Shown here: positions 36,201 through 45,800 of the stretch, piece by piece
Layout of the letters: each line of letters begins with the position of its first letter
Numbering within the stretch: the first letter of the stretch is position 1
Origin: Flavobacterium jejuense
GTDB lineage: Bacteria > Bacteroidota > Bacteroidia > Flavobacteriales > Flavobacteriaceae
NCBI RefSeq assembly: GCF_006491595.2
Contig: NZ_VEVQ02000005.1
Span: 186,001 to 250,000, forward strand
Direction: 5' to 3'
Length of the DNA stretch: 64,000 nucleotides
Made by a program: the position numbers and the translations under genes
The notes under the pieces: generated by a model
Database searches by the model: none
The model's input: the letters and a program-made list of their open reading frames with translations, nothing else
Told to the model about the DNA's origin: nothing

Positions 36201-37456
36201 TGAACTCCTTTTGGTCTACCTGTAGAACCAGATGTATAAATGATATAAGCTATTTCATTTGGTTTTGCTAAATTAATAGAGCTAACAGGTTGAATATATG
36301 CATCATTAACATCTAGACATTCCAATTCACTTTCAAAATCCTTAAAATTCTCAGATTCCGTAAATATTGCTTTTGCATTACTATTTTTTAAAGTATAGGC
36401 AATTCTTTCTTTAGGGTGACTTTTTGATAATGGTAAGTATACATTACCAGCTTTTAGAATCCCAAAAATTACTACCATTAATTCAATAGAACGTTCCAAT
36501 TGTACTCCAATTACATTTCCTTGATTGTAAAATTTTTCTTTTAAAAAATTGGCAACCTGATTTGACTTTTCATCAAGTTCCTTGTACGTTAACTGTTTGT
36601 TCTTAAATTGAATCGCAACATTATTTGGAGTTTTAGTTACTTGTTCGGTAAAAAAGTTCAAAATGGTTTTGTCAGATGGAAATGTTTTCTTTGTTTGATT
36701 GAACTCATTAACAATTTTGTTTTTCTCTTCATTGGTAATTAATTCAATTTCTTTTATCAGCTTTCCCTTATTGGTTATAAGTTCATTCAATAAATGAAAG
36801 TAATGTTTCCCTATACTCTCTATATGGTTTTGATTGTATTTGGTTCCTTTGTATACTATTTTAAGAGACAATTTGTCTTCTACATTAAATACAAAAAACA
36901 AGTCTGGTGATAAAAGTTGAATAGTTTTTTCTTCTTGAATTCCTTCTACAATCATTCCAATTGTGGAAATTTGATTCAGTTGATCAACATCTTTGTTCAT
37001 TATTCTTTCCAAAGGATAATCACTATGTTTAAAATCTTTAATGATATTATTCTTTAATGTGGTTAAAAATTGTGGAAATGTTAGACTTTCAAAACCATTC
37101 ATTCTAACAGGAATAACCGAATCTAGTGCATTTAAAGTTTCATTTTCTAAATAAAGAGATGTAAAAACACCAATATCAGTGCGAGAAGAATATTTTTGGG
37201 CAATAATACCCAGAACGGAAAGTAGAATAATGTGCTTGGCTTTTTTAGAATCTGCTAAGGTGTTCAACATGGTAAAGAGTTGGTCTTCAGCTATCATATT
37301 AAAATGATTTTCATTTTCTGATAACTTCGTAACATTACTTTTTCCAAAGTAATCTTCCAATATAAATCCATCTAACCTATCTTTCCAATAGGTTCTTCCC
37401 GCGATATTCTTATTAGCTTTTATTGCTTCTAAATCTAGTTTTGACTTTTCTGTCAT
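30299..37456 (-). CDS. NRPS: half-C-A(Ser)-PCP-C-C*-A-PCP
   Basis: A 2385-residue synthetase. The first 245 residues match only the C-terminal lobe of a condensation domain (no HHxxxDG). Then come A1 (about 260-760, FDVSIWE near 450) with hand-read code D V W H F S L V D, the classic serine code, and PCP1 (FFRIGGDSILAI, Ser near 796). A C domain with intact HHAIIDG (near 1005) is followed directly by a second C domain whose motif is HNSIVDH (near 1453), lacking the catalytic second histidine. A2 and PCP2 follow, identical from residue 1755 to 2340 to part of 10572..13925 (code D V A S F A I I Y, unassigned). The tail ends MTESITI, a probable docking strand. C-C tandems after a Ser module can signal Ser modification such as dehydration; this is an inference. 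Confidence 0.93.
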   Translation of the reverse strand: MTEKSKLDLEAIKANKNIAGRTYWKDRLDGFILEDYFGKSNVTKLSENENHFNMIAEDQLFTMLNTLADSKKAKHIILLSVLGIIAQKYSSRTDIGVFTSLYLENETLNALDSVIPVRMNGFESLTFPQFLTTLKNNIIKDFKHSDYPLERIMNKDVDQLNQISTIGMIVEGIQEEKTIQLLSPDLFFVFNVEDKLSLKIVYKGTKYNQNHIESIGKHYFHLLNELITNKGKLIKEIELITNEEKNKIVNEFNQTKKTFPSDKTILNFFTEQVTKTPNNVAIQFKNKQLTYKELDEKSNQVANFLKEKFYNQGNVIGVQLERSIELMVVIFGILKAGNVYLPLSKSHPKERIAYTLKNSNAKAIFTESENFKDFESELECLDVNDAYIQPVSSINLAKPNEIAYIIYTSGSTGRPKGVQIKHVSMVNRLNWMQNEYQLDEKDIILQKTPLVFDVSIWELFLWSMSGAKLVLAAQGVEKNPQEICELIENEKITVLHFVPSMLNALLVYLTENEHEYALKSIKNLFTSGEELKVTDAKKFLDYCPNADLHNLYGPTEATVDVSFHSVLRSINYKSIPIGKPIDNTQLYICNNHLQHQPIGIPGELLIGGVNLSIGYVGQPELTKEKFIENPFDKGTFLYKTGDLAKWSPEGNIEFLGRIDNQVKIRGNRIELGEIEFTIQSFEGVKGAVVLAKETKNGTQLVGYLVTSLDFSENKLRDFLELKLPEYMMPSYFIKIDEIPVTVNGKVDREILLSLQMQVTDEYVAPETEIEKQLHSYWSTVLSESKIGINSSFFRIGGDSILAIKLIGTINNGLSTNISMIDLYENDTIKKLANFIILSNEDDFSDAYINITNEVEQFNTDYKEHAKNELIENVYPMSDIEKAMCFIHKSRPDDILYFEQLMQPVAYESVDMVLLQKALDLLVDKHEILRTGFDINNFAHIVYKKVETTIQFLDYSSFDKKEQKRRIEEDMEKSRPAHFDLQAEKLWRIIIYKLKESHHEILFEYHHAIIDGWSFASLLTELNNTYVSLLRNDVVQLNKLETSFKDYIIQELFYKQNQATIDFWKNDLKGFKRLELNKSTDEKVFKSVRDVYPTKLLTDLENVAKRKETSVKNILLSAYIYSMKMLSGENDILVGLVTFTRPLKKDGEKLLGCFLNTIPFRIKIPNGITWNDYIAIIDKKILEVKKHEHLSLFEINQAVGGGNVGNPLFDTFFNYINWHVKDDMELAETIDDDSERTYFDTFLRGNTFFDVNYDVTYKKIICMHEYSSPFMTEETYSQYNNMFLSVLDRIIKDSDEIINPQDFFWNSVIEDLDTDLQNYKEINSSFDNLMSVSDYQEELWSDDMKSGRGNNHNISLVTGFKGELNNNLLKESIQNTINKHDLLRARIVQIEGKYFHEIIENNEFELDLKMLHAKNEIVSDLIKEEINKPFNLDESLVRFAVIQLEPKINKLIIVFHNSIVDHQSVKNVTNEILSFYQSKAGKVNDNNKVSTLQYSGFLLWQQKTLLRLLPNLLDYWKNQLKGAVKEFELPFDKTKELKGTFTYSNTEINIPSTIVDKVLNYEKEHGIKVNVILMAVFKILLHKYSQHEEIIIGTRVANRRGNHLKDLIGPISNTLAIRSFIEKETNFDTYLKNLNKIYKEGLEHQSLPFDLLLNELFGENYKHTNNSLFDVFYEYDDIKNAHLVEDNLEVNFDKIDNSFEKYDLSMSLKSDGTSILGKLKFNSDSFSFNRINSLLEHFYGLIENLIDKNNNKLSSIGVLSKKEEIELIDDFNSSFRAYPAYSNIISLFESQVIQTPENIALRCSDSEMSYSELSHKINNFSDYLLKDKGVEVGEVIGVMLEREAYLIPTLFGILKSGGAYLPIDVTLPKDRIETIIKDSKISKLITRAEHLDSLESLSVEIIDLNQVLPSLIGRQSSGLQAKVNPNDLAYVIYTSGSTGTPKGVMIEHGSLLNIVQSMDNRYPLTATDSYLLKTTYSFDVSVAELFGWFHAGGSLTLLPSGSEKDPNKILSCIEQNKVTHVSFVPSMFSFFIETIEKEGIDKIRSLKYLFLAGEPLSIDLVNRFKALKTTITLENIYGPTEATIYSSGYSTSNLKEAEKVPIGKPLDNIHLYVLDQGNNLQPIGVPGELCIGGKALARGYLHNSELTAAKFIHVTGLPEERIYKTGDLVRWQQDGNIEYLGRIDNQVKIRGFRIELGDIESQLNKVQEVEQSAVVVKEKEGDKYLVAYYQSDKEIDQTELKQHLLDKLPEYMVPSYYVYLKEFPLTSSGKLSRKDLPEPEIKRGNNYKAPSNAIEEKLVAIWSEVLKLDKEVISVDRSFFELGGHSLKAMVLVNKIAKELEITLPLEQVFEQSTVEKQSEFIEINKWLDDSSNSEIEEEMTESITI
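30435..32194. repeat. Identical A-PCP block, copy 2 (1760 bp)
   Basis: Direct repeat of 10699..12458. In this copy it forms the last A-PCP of the synthetase 30299..37456. The right edge falls at the codon for Ile of IGVLSKKEE in the C-A linker; the left edge falls after KELE in the PCP third helix region, where this copy continues ITLPLEQ and copy 1 continues IELTVRK. Both copies keep the same codon phase and no stop codons arise. Confidence 0.9.
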
Positions 37457-37560
37457 GTCGATTCTTTTTAAATATATTAATAAAATTGTAACCTAGTACA
37501 CCTTAATTTTTAAATTAAAGCATACTATTTATAGGCTAACGATATTGATTATAGATGGGT

Positions 37561-37600
37561 AAGGCACTTCTAAAATAAGATTCAATTAGAAAGTGCTTTT
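37561..37600 (-). terminator. Imperfect hairpin after the A-PCP-C synthetase gene
   Basis: Bases 37561-37573 pair with 37586-37600 with one bulge and one G-T pair (arms AAGGCACTTCTAA and TTAGAAAGTGCTTTT), around a 12-base loop. It lies 15-54 bases beyond the stop of 37615..40773 and before the next start. Only a short T run follows on the minus strand, so termination would be weak; it may act as an attenuator or RNA-stabilising element. Confidence 0.35.
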
Positions 37601-37614
37601 ACAAATTTGATAGG

Positions 37615-40600
37615 TTAAAAATTGAAGGATATTTCGTCTTCATTTATTAAAGGTTCATTCAATGCGTAATCAAAATATTGAACGACATTAGCATCTAAAT
37701 TTTCAGATATTTTTAGAATTAAGCTTTTGAATTGTTCAGATATTTCCTCTACATCGCTTGGAGTAAAATGCAAAAGTGAATATTCCATTCGGAAGTATAT
37801 TGCGTCTTCTCCTTCACTTGCAAACATAGTAATAGGGTACTTGTAAGTCTTATTTTCAAATTCATATGAAGATAATTTAACCTCATCAAGTTGCACTTTC
37901 TTCTCAGCAAAATTTTGAAATACAAACATAACATCAAATAACTGTTTGATTGATGTTGATCTATTATTATTTATTTCTTTCACGATGTCTGATAAGTCGT
38001 AAATTTGTGAGCTATTAGCTTGAATTAGTAATTTATGAATTTCTTTTACATAATCTCTAAATTTAAAGTTTGCATCCAATTGATATCTTATTGGTAATGT
38101 TTTTGTAAACATTCCGACTACATCTTCTAATTCTTCCTGAATTCTTCCAGAACTGTTAATCCCAATAACAATATCATCCTGACCTGTTAGTTGTGACAAG
38201 TACATGAAAAACATGGAATATAAAACCGAAAAAGTAGTTATTTCATCCTTTTTCAAATCATTTGTTATCTTTCTCACAACATTCATTTCAACTTTGAATG
38301 AAATGCTTCCCCCCCTATCAGAGTTTTCATCAACTTTCAAATTTGACACTGGTAATTGAAGATTAGGAATTTCTTCTTCGAAATTTTTCAACCAAAATTC
38401 TCTGTGTGAAATGTAATCGTTAGTTTGCTTAAATTTACATTCCCAATCTGCATAATCTTTGTATTGTAATAATAATGGCTCTAATTCATCTCCTTTGTAA
38501 AGTTTCATTAAATCAGAAAATAAATTATTTTGAGACATTCCATCACAAACAATATGGTGAATATCTACTATAAACACTTTTTCTTCCTTATTAGTAGATA
38601 TAATTCCTGCTCTTATTAATGGCGCAATACTTAAATCAAATGGTTTGATAAAACTTGAAATTGCTTGATCAATGTTACCTTCATTCGAATAGATCTCTTC
38701 AATTTTGAAATCAATTATATCTCTAACCACTTGTTGAAGCTTTCCGTTTTCGAATTTAAACAGTGTTCTTAAACTTTCATGTCTTTCTATAAGTTTTATT
38801 AAACTGTTTTCAAGTTTAACCTTATCAATATCTCCTTGAATTACCCAAGCCATTGGCAAGTTGTAAGCAGTACTTTCTTTGTTTAATTCATAATTATAAT
38901 AAATTCTTTCTTGTGCTGAAGATAAGTTATAACTGTCTTTTCCTTCTAATTTATTTATAATCAAAAGATTATCTTTTTCCGATTTTTTAATGTGATCCGC
39001 TTGTTTCACTATGGTTAAATTATTGAAAAGTTCACTTAATGTAAATCTCACATTGTATTCTTTATAAATCTTTCCAATTAAACGCATGATAGCTAATGAG
39101 TTTCCTCCAATACTATGAAAACTGTCTTCAGTTGAAATTTTCTTGTCTCCTAGTATTTCTTTCCAAATTTCCAAAAGACTCGACTCAATTTCATTTTTAG
39201 GAGCCACAACCTTATCGGTTACTAGATACTTAGATAATCCATTGAAATTTATCTTTCCATTCTCTAATAATGGAAACTCTTTTATTTCCATGATAGTAGA
39301 AGGTATCATGTAAGATGGTAAATTATCATTTAAATATTTTAATACATCTTCTTGTAAATTAAAATCATCAGAAATTTTTTCTGATCTTATAACAAAAGCT
39401 ATTAATGACTCACTTCCTTGAAACTTATTATCAGTTTTAGGATTGTCATTTTCTTCTCCATCAATATGTTTAATTACAACAGCATTTTTTACACTATCAA
39501 CCTGAACCAAAACATTTTCAATTTCATCAAGTTCGATTCTCATTCCTCTTAACTTGACCTGTCTGTCTTCTCTACCCATTAAATCGATTACACCTCCAAC
39601 CATTCTCCTTGCTTTGTCTCCAGTTTTAAAAGCAATTTTGTTTTCTCCTGATCCAGATTCTATTACTATGAACTTTTCTTTGGTTAATTCAGGAGCATTT
39701 AAATACCCTTTTGATGTAAATTCTGAGATAATATAAAGATCTCCAACAACAAAAAGATTACATGGTTTGAAATTTTTATCTGCTATTAAAAATTCTGTAT
39801 TATTTATAGGATTTCCAATAGGCATTTTCTGAAGATTAACATCCTCAGGTTGAATCTTATAACAAGACCTAATCATTGTAGTTTCTGTTGTACCATAAAG
39901 GTTTACAAGTTGTATTCTTGAACCAAATAAGTCATACCAACTTTTAAGTTCTGATGGTATAATTTTTTCACCAGAAAGTAATATGTTTTTAAGATTTGAA
40001 AATATCTCTGGTGTCAATAAATCATTATTTATCACTCTAAATAAACTTGGTACACAATGAATTAAATTTATTTTTGACTTCTCAATCCATGGTACAATTT
40101 TTTCAGGTGTAAAAAAGTCTTCATCTGTTGGTATAAGACATATTGTTCCACCAGCTAATAGAGGTGTAAAGATGTCTCTTAGGAAAGCATCAAAATAAGG
40201 ACTTATAAATTGACTTACTTTTGTATTTGTATCAATTTTAAAAGTATCAATTTCCCATTGCAAGAATTGAAGAAGACTACAGTTTTTACCAATAATTCCT
40301 TTAGGTTTTCCTGTTGATCCTGAAGTAAAATAAATATAAATACTATCGTTCGAATTGAATATAGGATATTGAATATCAATAGAATTAATTTCATTATTCA
40401 GTATATCTTCAATAAAGAAGTTATTGATTGCTAAACTTTCAATTTTTGGGCACTCTTTTGAAGTGATTACAAACTTCAAATTAAGCTCTTCAGCAATAGT
40501 CTGTATTCTTTTTTCTGGAAGAGAACCGTCTATTGGTACAATAACACACCTAGCATTCATTGCACCAATAATTGCATAAATTAAGCTTTGTCTATCATTA

Positions 40601-40773
40601 AATTTTAATCCAATCACAGTTTCTGGCTCTAAGTTCTGTTTCAACAGAAAACTAGTAATTTTGTTTGTAATTGTAAATAATTCGGAATAAGAAATTTGGC
40701 TTTCACCATTTTCAATAGCTATTTTATCGCTATGAATTTCTAGACTTTTTAATAATTCATTTTGAAAAATCAT
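37615..40773 (-). CDS. NRPS: A-PCP-C
   Basis: A 1052-residue synthetase starting directly with an A domain (YFTSGSTGKPKG, LYGTTETT, FKTGDKARR), then PCP (HSIGGNSLAIM, Ser near 556), then a C domain with HHIVCDG (near 738). The A domain is atypical: Stachelhaus aspartate lies in YFDAFLRDIF, the A5 motif is YGTTET instead of YGPTET, and A10 reads LENGKINFNGL. The hand-read code D A R H L S L M I is unassigned. Because the preceding protein 42836..51730 ends with a C domain, module continuity across the gene boundary is C | A-PCP, so the proteins must associate in trans. It lies 118 bases after asnB. Confidence 0.93.
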   Translation of the reverse strand: MIFQNELLKSLEIHSDKIAIENGESQISYSELFTITNKITSFLLKQNLEPETVIGLKFNDRQSLIYAIIGAMNARCVIVPIDGSLPEKRIQTIAEELNLKFVITSKECPKIESLAINNFFIEDILNNEINSIDIQYPIFNSNDSIYIYFTSGSTGKPKGIIGKNCSLLQFLQWEIDTFKIDTNTKVSQFISPYFDAFLRDIFTPLLAGGTICLIPTDEDFFTPEKIVPWIEKSKINLIHCVPSLFRVINNDLLTPEIFSNLKNILLSGEKIIPSELKSWYDLFGSRIQLVNLYGTTETTMIRSCYKIQPEDVNLQKMPIGNPINNTEFLIADKNFKPCNLFVVGDLYIISEFTSKGYLNAPELTKEKFIVIESGSGENKIAFKTGDKARRMVGGVIDLMGREDRQVKLRGMRIELDEIENVLVQVDSVKNAVVIKHIDGEENDNPKTDNKFQGSESLIAFVIRSEKISDDFNLQEDVLKYLNDNLPSYMIPSTIMEIKEFPLLENGKINFNGLSKYLVTDKVVAPKNEIESSLLEIWKEILGDKKISTEDSFHSIGGNSLAIMRLIGKIYKEYNVRFTLSELFNNLTIVKQADHIKKSEKDNLLIINKLEGKDSYNLSSAQERIYYNYELNKESTAYNLPMAWVIQGDIDKVKLENSLIKLIERHESLRTLFKFENGKLQQVVRDIIDFKIEEIYSNEGNIDQAISSFIKPFDLSIAPLIRAGIISTNKEEKVFIVDIHHIVCDGMSQNNLFSDLMKLYKGDELEPLLLQYKDYADWECKFKQTNDYISHREFWLKNFEEEIPNLQLPVSNLKVDENSDRGGSISFKVEMNVVRKITNDLKKDEITTFSVLYSMFFMYLSQLTGQDDIVIGINSSGRIQEELEDVVGMFTKTLPIRYQLDANFKFRDYVKEIHKLLIQANSSQIYDLSDIVKEINNNRSTSIKQLFDVMFVFQNFAEKKVQLDEVKLSSYEFENKTYKYPITMFASEGEDAIYFRMEYSLLHFTPSDVEEISEQFKSLILKISENLDANVVQYFDYALNEPLINEDEISFNF

Positions 40774-40825
40774 AGATTTTAGTTTTTAATATGAGATTAG
40801 TATCTTATTTTGTTTCTATTTTTGT

Positions 40826-40850
40826 GTTACTTATTTTCTTAATGAGTAAC
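40826..40850. other. Hairpin downstream of asnB
   Basis: Arms GTTACTTA and TGAGTAAC form an 8-bp stem (one G-T) with a 9-base loop. It lies 42-66 bases after the asnB stop on the minus strand. No T run follows, so it is not a standard terminator. Its position matches those of hairpins after three neighbouring NRPS genes. Confidence 0.3.
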
Positions 40851-40891
40851 AAGAATCAACTAAAAGTGTAAGTTGAGTTAGGTTTTTGTTT

Positions 40892-42748
40892 TTAAAAATA
40901 TTTATCCAACAAAATCCCGAAAGTGATTACAATAATCAACAAATCACTTTCAAAAGGTGCATTAACAGTAAAGCCTTTTTGTTTATATATGTTTTTTAGT
41001 CTTTCAATTTCATCTGGATCAAAATAGCCTTGTTTTTTAATTAAATCATAGGATAAAATGTCATTTATATATTCAATATTATTTTGAAGTAAAAAAGGAC
41101 TTCCAGGTGCTATAAAATGAAACTTTTCTCTATCAAAAACTTGTTTAGGTAAGAACTTGGTTGCCATCTTTTTGAGGATATACTTCTCAGTAAAATCTTT
41201 CAATTTCAATTCAGATGGTACTCTTGTAGAAAACTCTATTAAATCCTTATCTAAAAACGGATACCTAACTTCAACTGAATTTGCCATTGCCATTCTATCA
41301 CCATGATCAGAAACTAGATGATCCACTAATCTAAGTTTATAATCGATATAAGCCCTTTTATTCAACACATCTCTATTATTTATTCGGTCTTTATTGATTA
41401 CTTTATGATTCAAACAATTGAATTCGTTAAATGATGCATTCACTTCTGTTGAGTATAGCTTCTTTTTGAGTTCATTAAACTCTGAATAGTTTTTTTCGTA
41501 AAAAAAGGATTGGTCACCCCAAAGGTTTTTACGAATATCACTTTCTAATGTTTCAATAGGAAATTGGTTAACGTTCATCCCTCTCATTTTATCAAATCTA
41601 TAACCAACATATCCAGCAAAAAACTCGTCTGCGCCTTCTCCTGAAAGGATTACTTTAATTCCTTTGTCTCTAACGGATTCTGAAAGTGACAATGAGGCAG
41701 TATTATAGGTTTCTTTTATAGGACATTCACTGTGATAAACAGAATGTTGTAGTCTTTCACTAATATCATTATGAAAAAAAGTACGCTGATTCAGTTTAGA
41801 ATTACTTTCTTGTGCAATAAGCTTTTGATATACTGATTCAGAATGTTGAGAATCAATAAAATCAATAGAAAAAGCTTCTTTTTTTACTTTTGGAGCTAGC
41901 TGGTTTACCCGCATAGTTATCATTGATGAATCTAATCCTCCACTTAGATAAAGTCCGGAAGGCACATCGGCTCTTAGTCTTAAATTAATAGCCTTATCAA
42001 AAAGAGCTTCTAATTCTTCTAGATAATAGTCTTCCGTTTTTCCGTTCATTTTAACTTCTCCTTCAGGAAAAATTAAATCCCAATATTCTGTATTAGTAAT
42101 TTGACCATTATCATTAACAGTCAAGTAATATCCATTTTCAAGACTTTTAATATTTTTGAACATTGTTCTTGGACTAGATAATCCAGGAAAAGTAAATACC
42201 TGATCTAAACCTGTTAAATCCACTTCTCTTTTCACATAAGGATGTTCTAGAATTGCCTTAATTTCTGAACCAAAAATGAAAGTATTATTCACCAAAGTGT
42301 AATGAAACGGAATAATTCCCATTTGATCACGTGCACAAAACATTTTTTTCTTTCTTTTATCATATAAAGCAAATGCAAATTGACCGTTAAGCATATTCAA
42401 GAATTCCATTCCATAATCTTCGTACAAATGAATGATTACTTCAACATCAGAACTTGTTCTAAATACATGCCCTTTGCTTTTTAGTTGCTCTCTCAATTCT
42501 ATGTAATTGAAAATTTCACCATTACAAACCAATAAGACAGTTTCGTCTTCGTTGTAAATGGGTTGCATTCCATTTTCTAAACCTATAATACTAAGACGGG
42601 TAAAGCCTAGTGCTATATTGTCAAAGGTTACGGTGTCTTGTGCATCTGGTCCTCTATGAATAAGCTTGTTATTCATATTCTCAATTATTTTTTTATCTTC
42701 AACCGATACTCGTTTATCGAATTTTACAAAACCACATATTCCACACAT
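40892..42748 (-). CDS. asnB: Asparagine synthetase (glutamine-hydrolysing)
   Basis: Makes asparagine from aspartate, ATP and glutamine. The class II glutamine amidotransferase domain must start with a processed Cys, so I chose the ATG at 42748 (protein MCGICGFVKFD, Cys2) over an upstream in-frame ATG at 42784. The N-terminal domain has RGPDAQD and the conserved GEIFNYIELRE. The synthetase domain has the PP-loop SGGLDSS (near residue 268) and SGEGADEFFAGY. At 618 residues it is of normal length. It lies between 42836..51730 and 37615..40773. Two A domains with asparagine codes in neighbouring genes explain its presence: it supplies the amino acid substrate on site. It could instead amidate an Asp residue of the product, but the short sequence shows nothing special for that. 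Confidence 0.95.
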   Translation of the reverse strand: MCGICGFVKFDKRVSVEDKKIIENMNNKLIHRGPDAQDTVTFDNIALGFTRLSIIGLENGMQPIYNEDETVLLVCNGEIFNYIELREQLKSKGHVFRTSSDVEVIIHLYEDYGMEFLNMLNGQFAFALYDKRKKKMFCARDQMGIIPFHYTLVNNTFIFGSEIKAILEHPYVKREVDLTGLDQVFTFPGLSSPRTMFKNIKSLENGYYLTVNDNGQITNTEYWDLIFPEGEVKMNGKTEDYYLEELEALFDKAINLRLRADVPSGLYLSGGLDSSMITMRVNQLAPKVKKEAFSIDFIDSQHSESVYQKLIAQESNSKLNQRTFFHNDISERLQHSVYHSECPIKETYNTASLSLSESVRDKGIKVILSGEGADEFFAGYVGYRFDKMRGMNVNQFPIETLESDIRKNLWGDQSFFYEKNYSEFNELKKKLYSTEVNASFNEFNCLNHKVINKDRINNRDVLNKRAYIDYKLRLVDHLVSDHGDRMAMANSVEVRYPFLDKDLIEFSTRVPSELKLKDFTEKYILKKMATKFLPKQVFDREKFHFIAPGSPFLLQNNIEYINDILSYDLIKKQGYFDPDEIERLKNIYKQKGFTVNAPFESDLLIIVITFGILLDKYF

Positions 42749-42782
42749 GTTTATTATCTTTTTTTTAGTTAAACGTTTAATC

Positions 42783-42807
42783 ATTCAACCTTATAAAAAG
42801 GTTGAAT
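42783..42807. other. Perfect hairpin between the KS-containing gene and asnB
   Basis: A perfect 10-bp inverted repeat (ATTCAACCTT / AAGGTTGAAT) with a 5-base loop, 29-53 bases after the stop of 42836..51730. A 12-bp palindrome TTAAACGTTTAA at 42769-42780 sits just downstream. There is no T run on the minus strand. It could be an attenuator, a processing site or an operator. Confidence 0.4.
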
Positions 42808-42835
42808 TTAATTTATTAGTAAGTTTTTAGTGATT

Positions 42836-45800
42836 TTAAAAATTGATATCTGCTTCCTGAAATTCCAATTCAATATTTTTAATATTTGCTGATACATTGT
42901 TTAGTACAGTAATTAAAATATTTTTGTAGTAATTTTTTAAAACGTCTATTATTTCTTCATTGTACAATTCATTACTATATATGAAGATTATATTCATTTG
43001 ATTATTACTTTCATTTACCTCTATCTTAAATTCATAAGTAGATGTTCTTACATCTTTATTAATCAAAATAGGTGTAAAACTTAAGGATTTTAATTCCTCT
43101 TCACCATCTACTGTATCCGAAACAGCAAAATGTACATCAACAATTGGATTACGTTCTTTTCTGTCTTCTTTATTTATCAATGAAACCATTTGATCAAATT
43201 GAAAATCCTGATTATCAAATGCTGTCAAAACACAGTCTTTAACTTCAGATAAGAAATCGAGATAGGTAATATCTGGATTAACTTTAACTCTTAAAGGCAA
43301 AATATTCACAAATGTTCCTACTAAACCGTTTAACTCTGGATGTGTCCTTCCTATAGCATCTGTGCCAATGATTACATCATTATTCTCAGAAGTTTTTGAT
43401 AATAGTAAATAATATACTGAGAGTAAGAACATGAAATTTGAAACTTTAGCATCGGTGGTAAATTTCTTGATGTTTTCAAATAATTCTCCATTGATTTCCA
43501 ATACGCTTGTAGAAACTGTATATGTACTTATATTTTTTCTATCCTGAAGTGTAGGTAACTCTAATCTAGGCAACTGACCCGATAATCTTTTTTCCCAATA
43601 ATTCTTTTGATTTTGCATTTTACTATTAAGACTCATTTGCCAAACTGTAAAATCAACATATCTCAATTTTAGAGGTTTTAAATCCTGTCCTTCATATAAC
43701 GCTTTGAAATCTTTTATCAAAATATCTAAAGATATACCGTCACATACAATATGGTGAACATCAATAAACAAAATATTGCATTTATTTTTACGAACAAACA
43801 ATGCTGCTCTGAAAAGAGATTCATCTGATAGATTAAATGGACGAACAAAATGATTGAAAGCTTCTGGTAAATCTTCATAATCATTTTCGTTTATTACATC
43901 TAATTTAAATGTTACTTTTTCATTTATTTTTTGAACCACTCCATTTTCTAAAAGATTGAAACTTGTACGCAAACATTCATGTCTATCAATTAGTTTTTGA
44001 AATGCCTGTGTTAATTTATCAATATTAATTTCTTTATTGATTTCTAATGAAGTGAAAATATTCCACCCCATATTGTTGACATCCAATGACTGTTGATAAT
44101 ACATTCTTTCTTGTGCAGATGATGCTGGATAATGCTCCATTTTTTCAACTCTTGCTATTGTTAGCTCTTTTTCTTTACTCGCATTTTCAATTACTTGTGA
44201 AAGTTTTTCTATGGAAGGATTATCAAACACATCTTTTAAACTTAACTTGACATCACTGATCTTTCTAATATTACTAATCAACAAGATCACACGAATTGAA
44301 TTTCCTCCTAATTCAAAAAAGCTTTTGTTGACGCTTACAATCTCTTTATCTATTTTTAAGACATTAGCATAAATTTCAACAAGTTCCTTTTCTAGTTTAT
44401 TTGAAGGTGCTTTATAGCCCAATTCTACTTCAATATCTGGTAATGATTTTTTATCTAGTTTACCATTTTTTGTAAGAGGCATTTTATCAAGTGCAATATA
44501 ATTTACGGGAACCATATAATCTGGCAAAACTGTTAAAAGATAATCTCTAAAGACACCTGTATCTATAAAAATATCAGAAACAAAATATGCAACTAAAAAT
44601 TTATCGAGACCAGATTCTTTAACTATGACTATTGCCTCTTTGATATCTGAATAAGAATACATTTTACTTTCAATTTCTCCCAGTTCTATTCTATAACCAC
44701 TGATTTTTATTTGGTCATCAATTCTACCTTTGAATATGATATTACCATCAGCCATTCGGACAGCTAGGTCACCCGTTTTATACATTTTTTCAGACTTAAT
44801 AAAAGGATTCTTAATAAACTTTTCATTAGTAAGTTCTTCATTACCTAAATATCCTCTTGCTATACCATTACCTGAAACATATAATTCTCCTTTTACACCT
44901 ACTGGAACAGGTTTTAAAGATTTGTCGAGTAGATATATTTGAGTATTATCAATAGGAATTCCTATAGGTACACTATGAAAATCATCTTCTTTGTTAAATT
45001 TATAAATCATACATCCAACTGTAGCTTCAGTTGGTCCATATTCATTATAGATTTCTATATTTTCTTCAAACTTATTTAATATATCAAGAGCTAATTTTGT
45101 TTCAAAATCTTCACCTCCAACAATGATTCTTTTAGAGTTATTAGAATACTCGAAATCTATTTCTTTAATAATTTTCAAATGCGAAGGAGTAAGTTTGATT
45201 ACGTCAATATCCTTGTTTTCAAATACTTTCTCTACTAGTGATTCATTTCCATCATCTGGAAACATTATAACTGTATTTCCAGTAATAAGAGGAGTAAAAA
45301 TAGATGTAATTGTTAAATCAAAAGAAATTGAAGTAAACAGTGGAAATGTTGATTTCATTCCGTTAACGTACTGTGCGGAAGCAAACATAATATAATTTAC
45401 TAAGGATTGATGTTCTATCATTACACCTTTAGGATTTCCAGTAGACCCAGAAGTAAATATAATGTATGCTAATGTTTTAGGATCTATTGAACCAGATTGG
45501 TAAGGTATTTTCTGATGATTTTTTATGTCATTCAATTCTTCATCAAGCTTAAGAATATTAATAGATAATGATGAATTCACATATTTATCCATTGTTACTA
45601 ATAATTTCAAGCCAGAATCTTCAGCAATAACATTTACTCTATCTATTGGAGATTTCACATCAATTGGTATGAATGCTGCTCCTACTTTCAAAACGCCCAA
45701 TATGATAGGAATAAGATTGATATCTCTATCCAGCATTATTCCAATTAAATCTCCAGCATTAATTCCTTTTATCTCTTTCAGGTAAGCTGCAATACGATCT

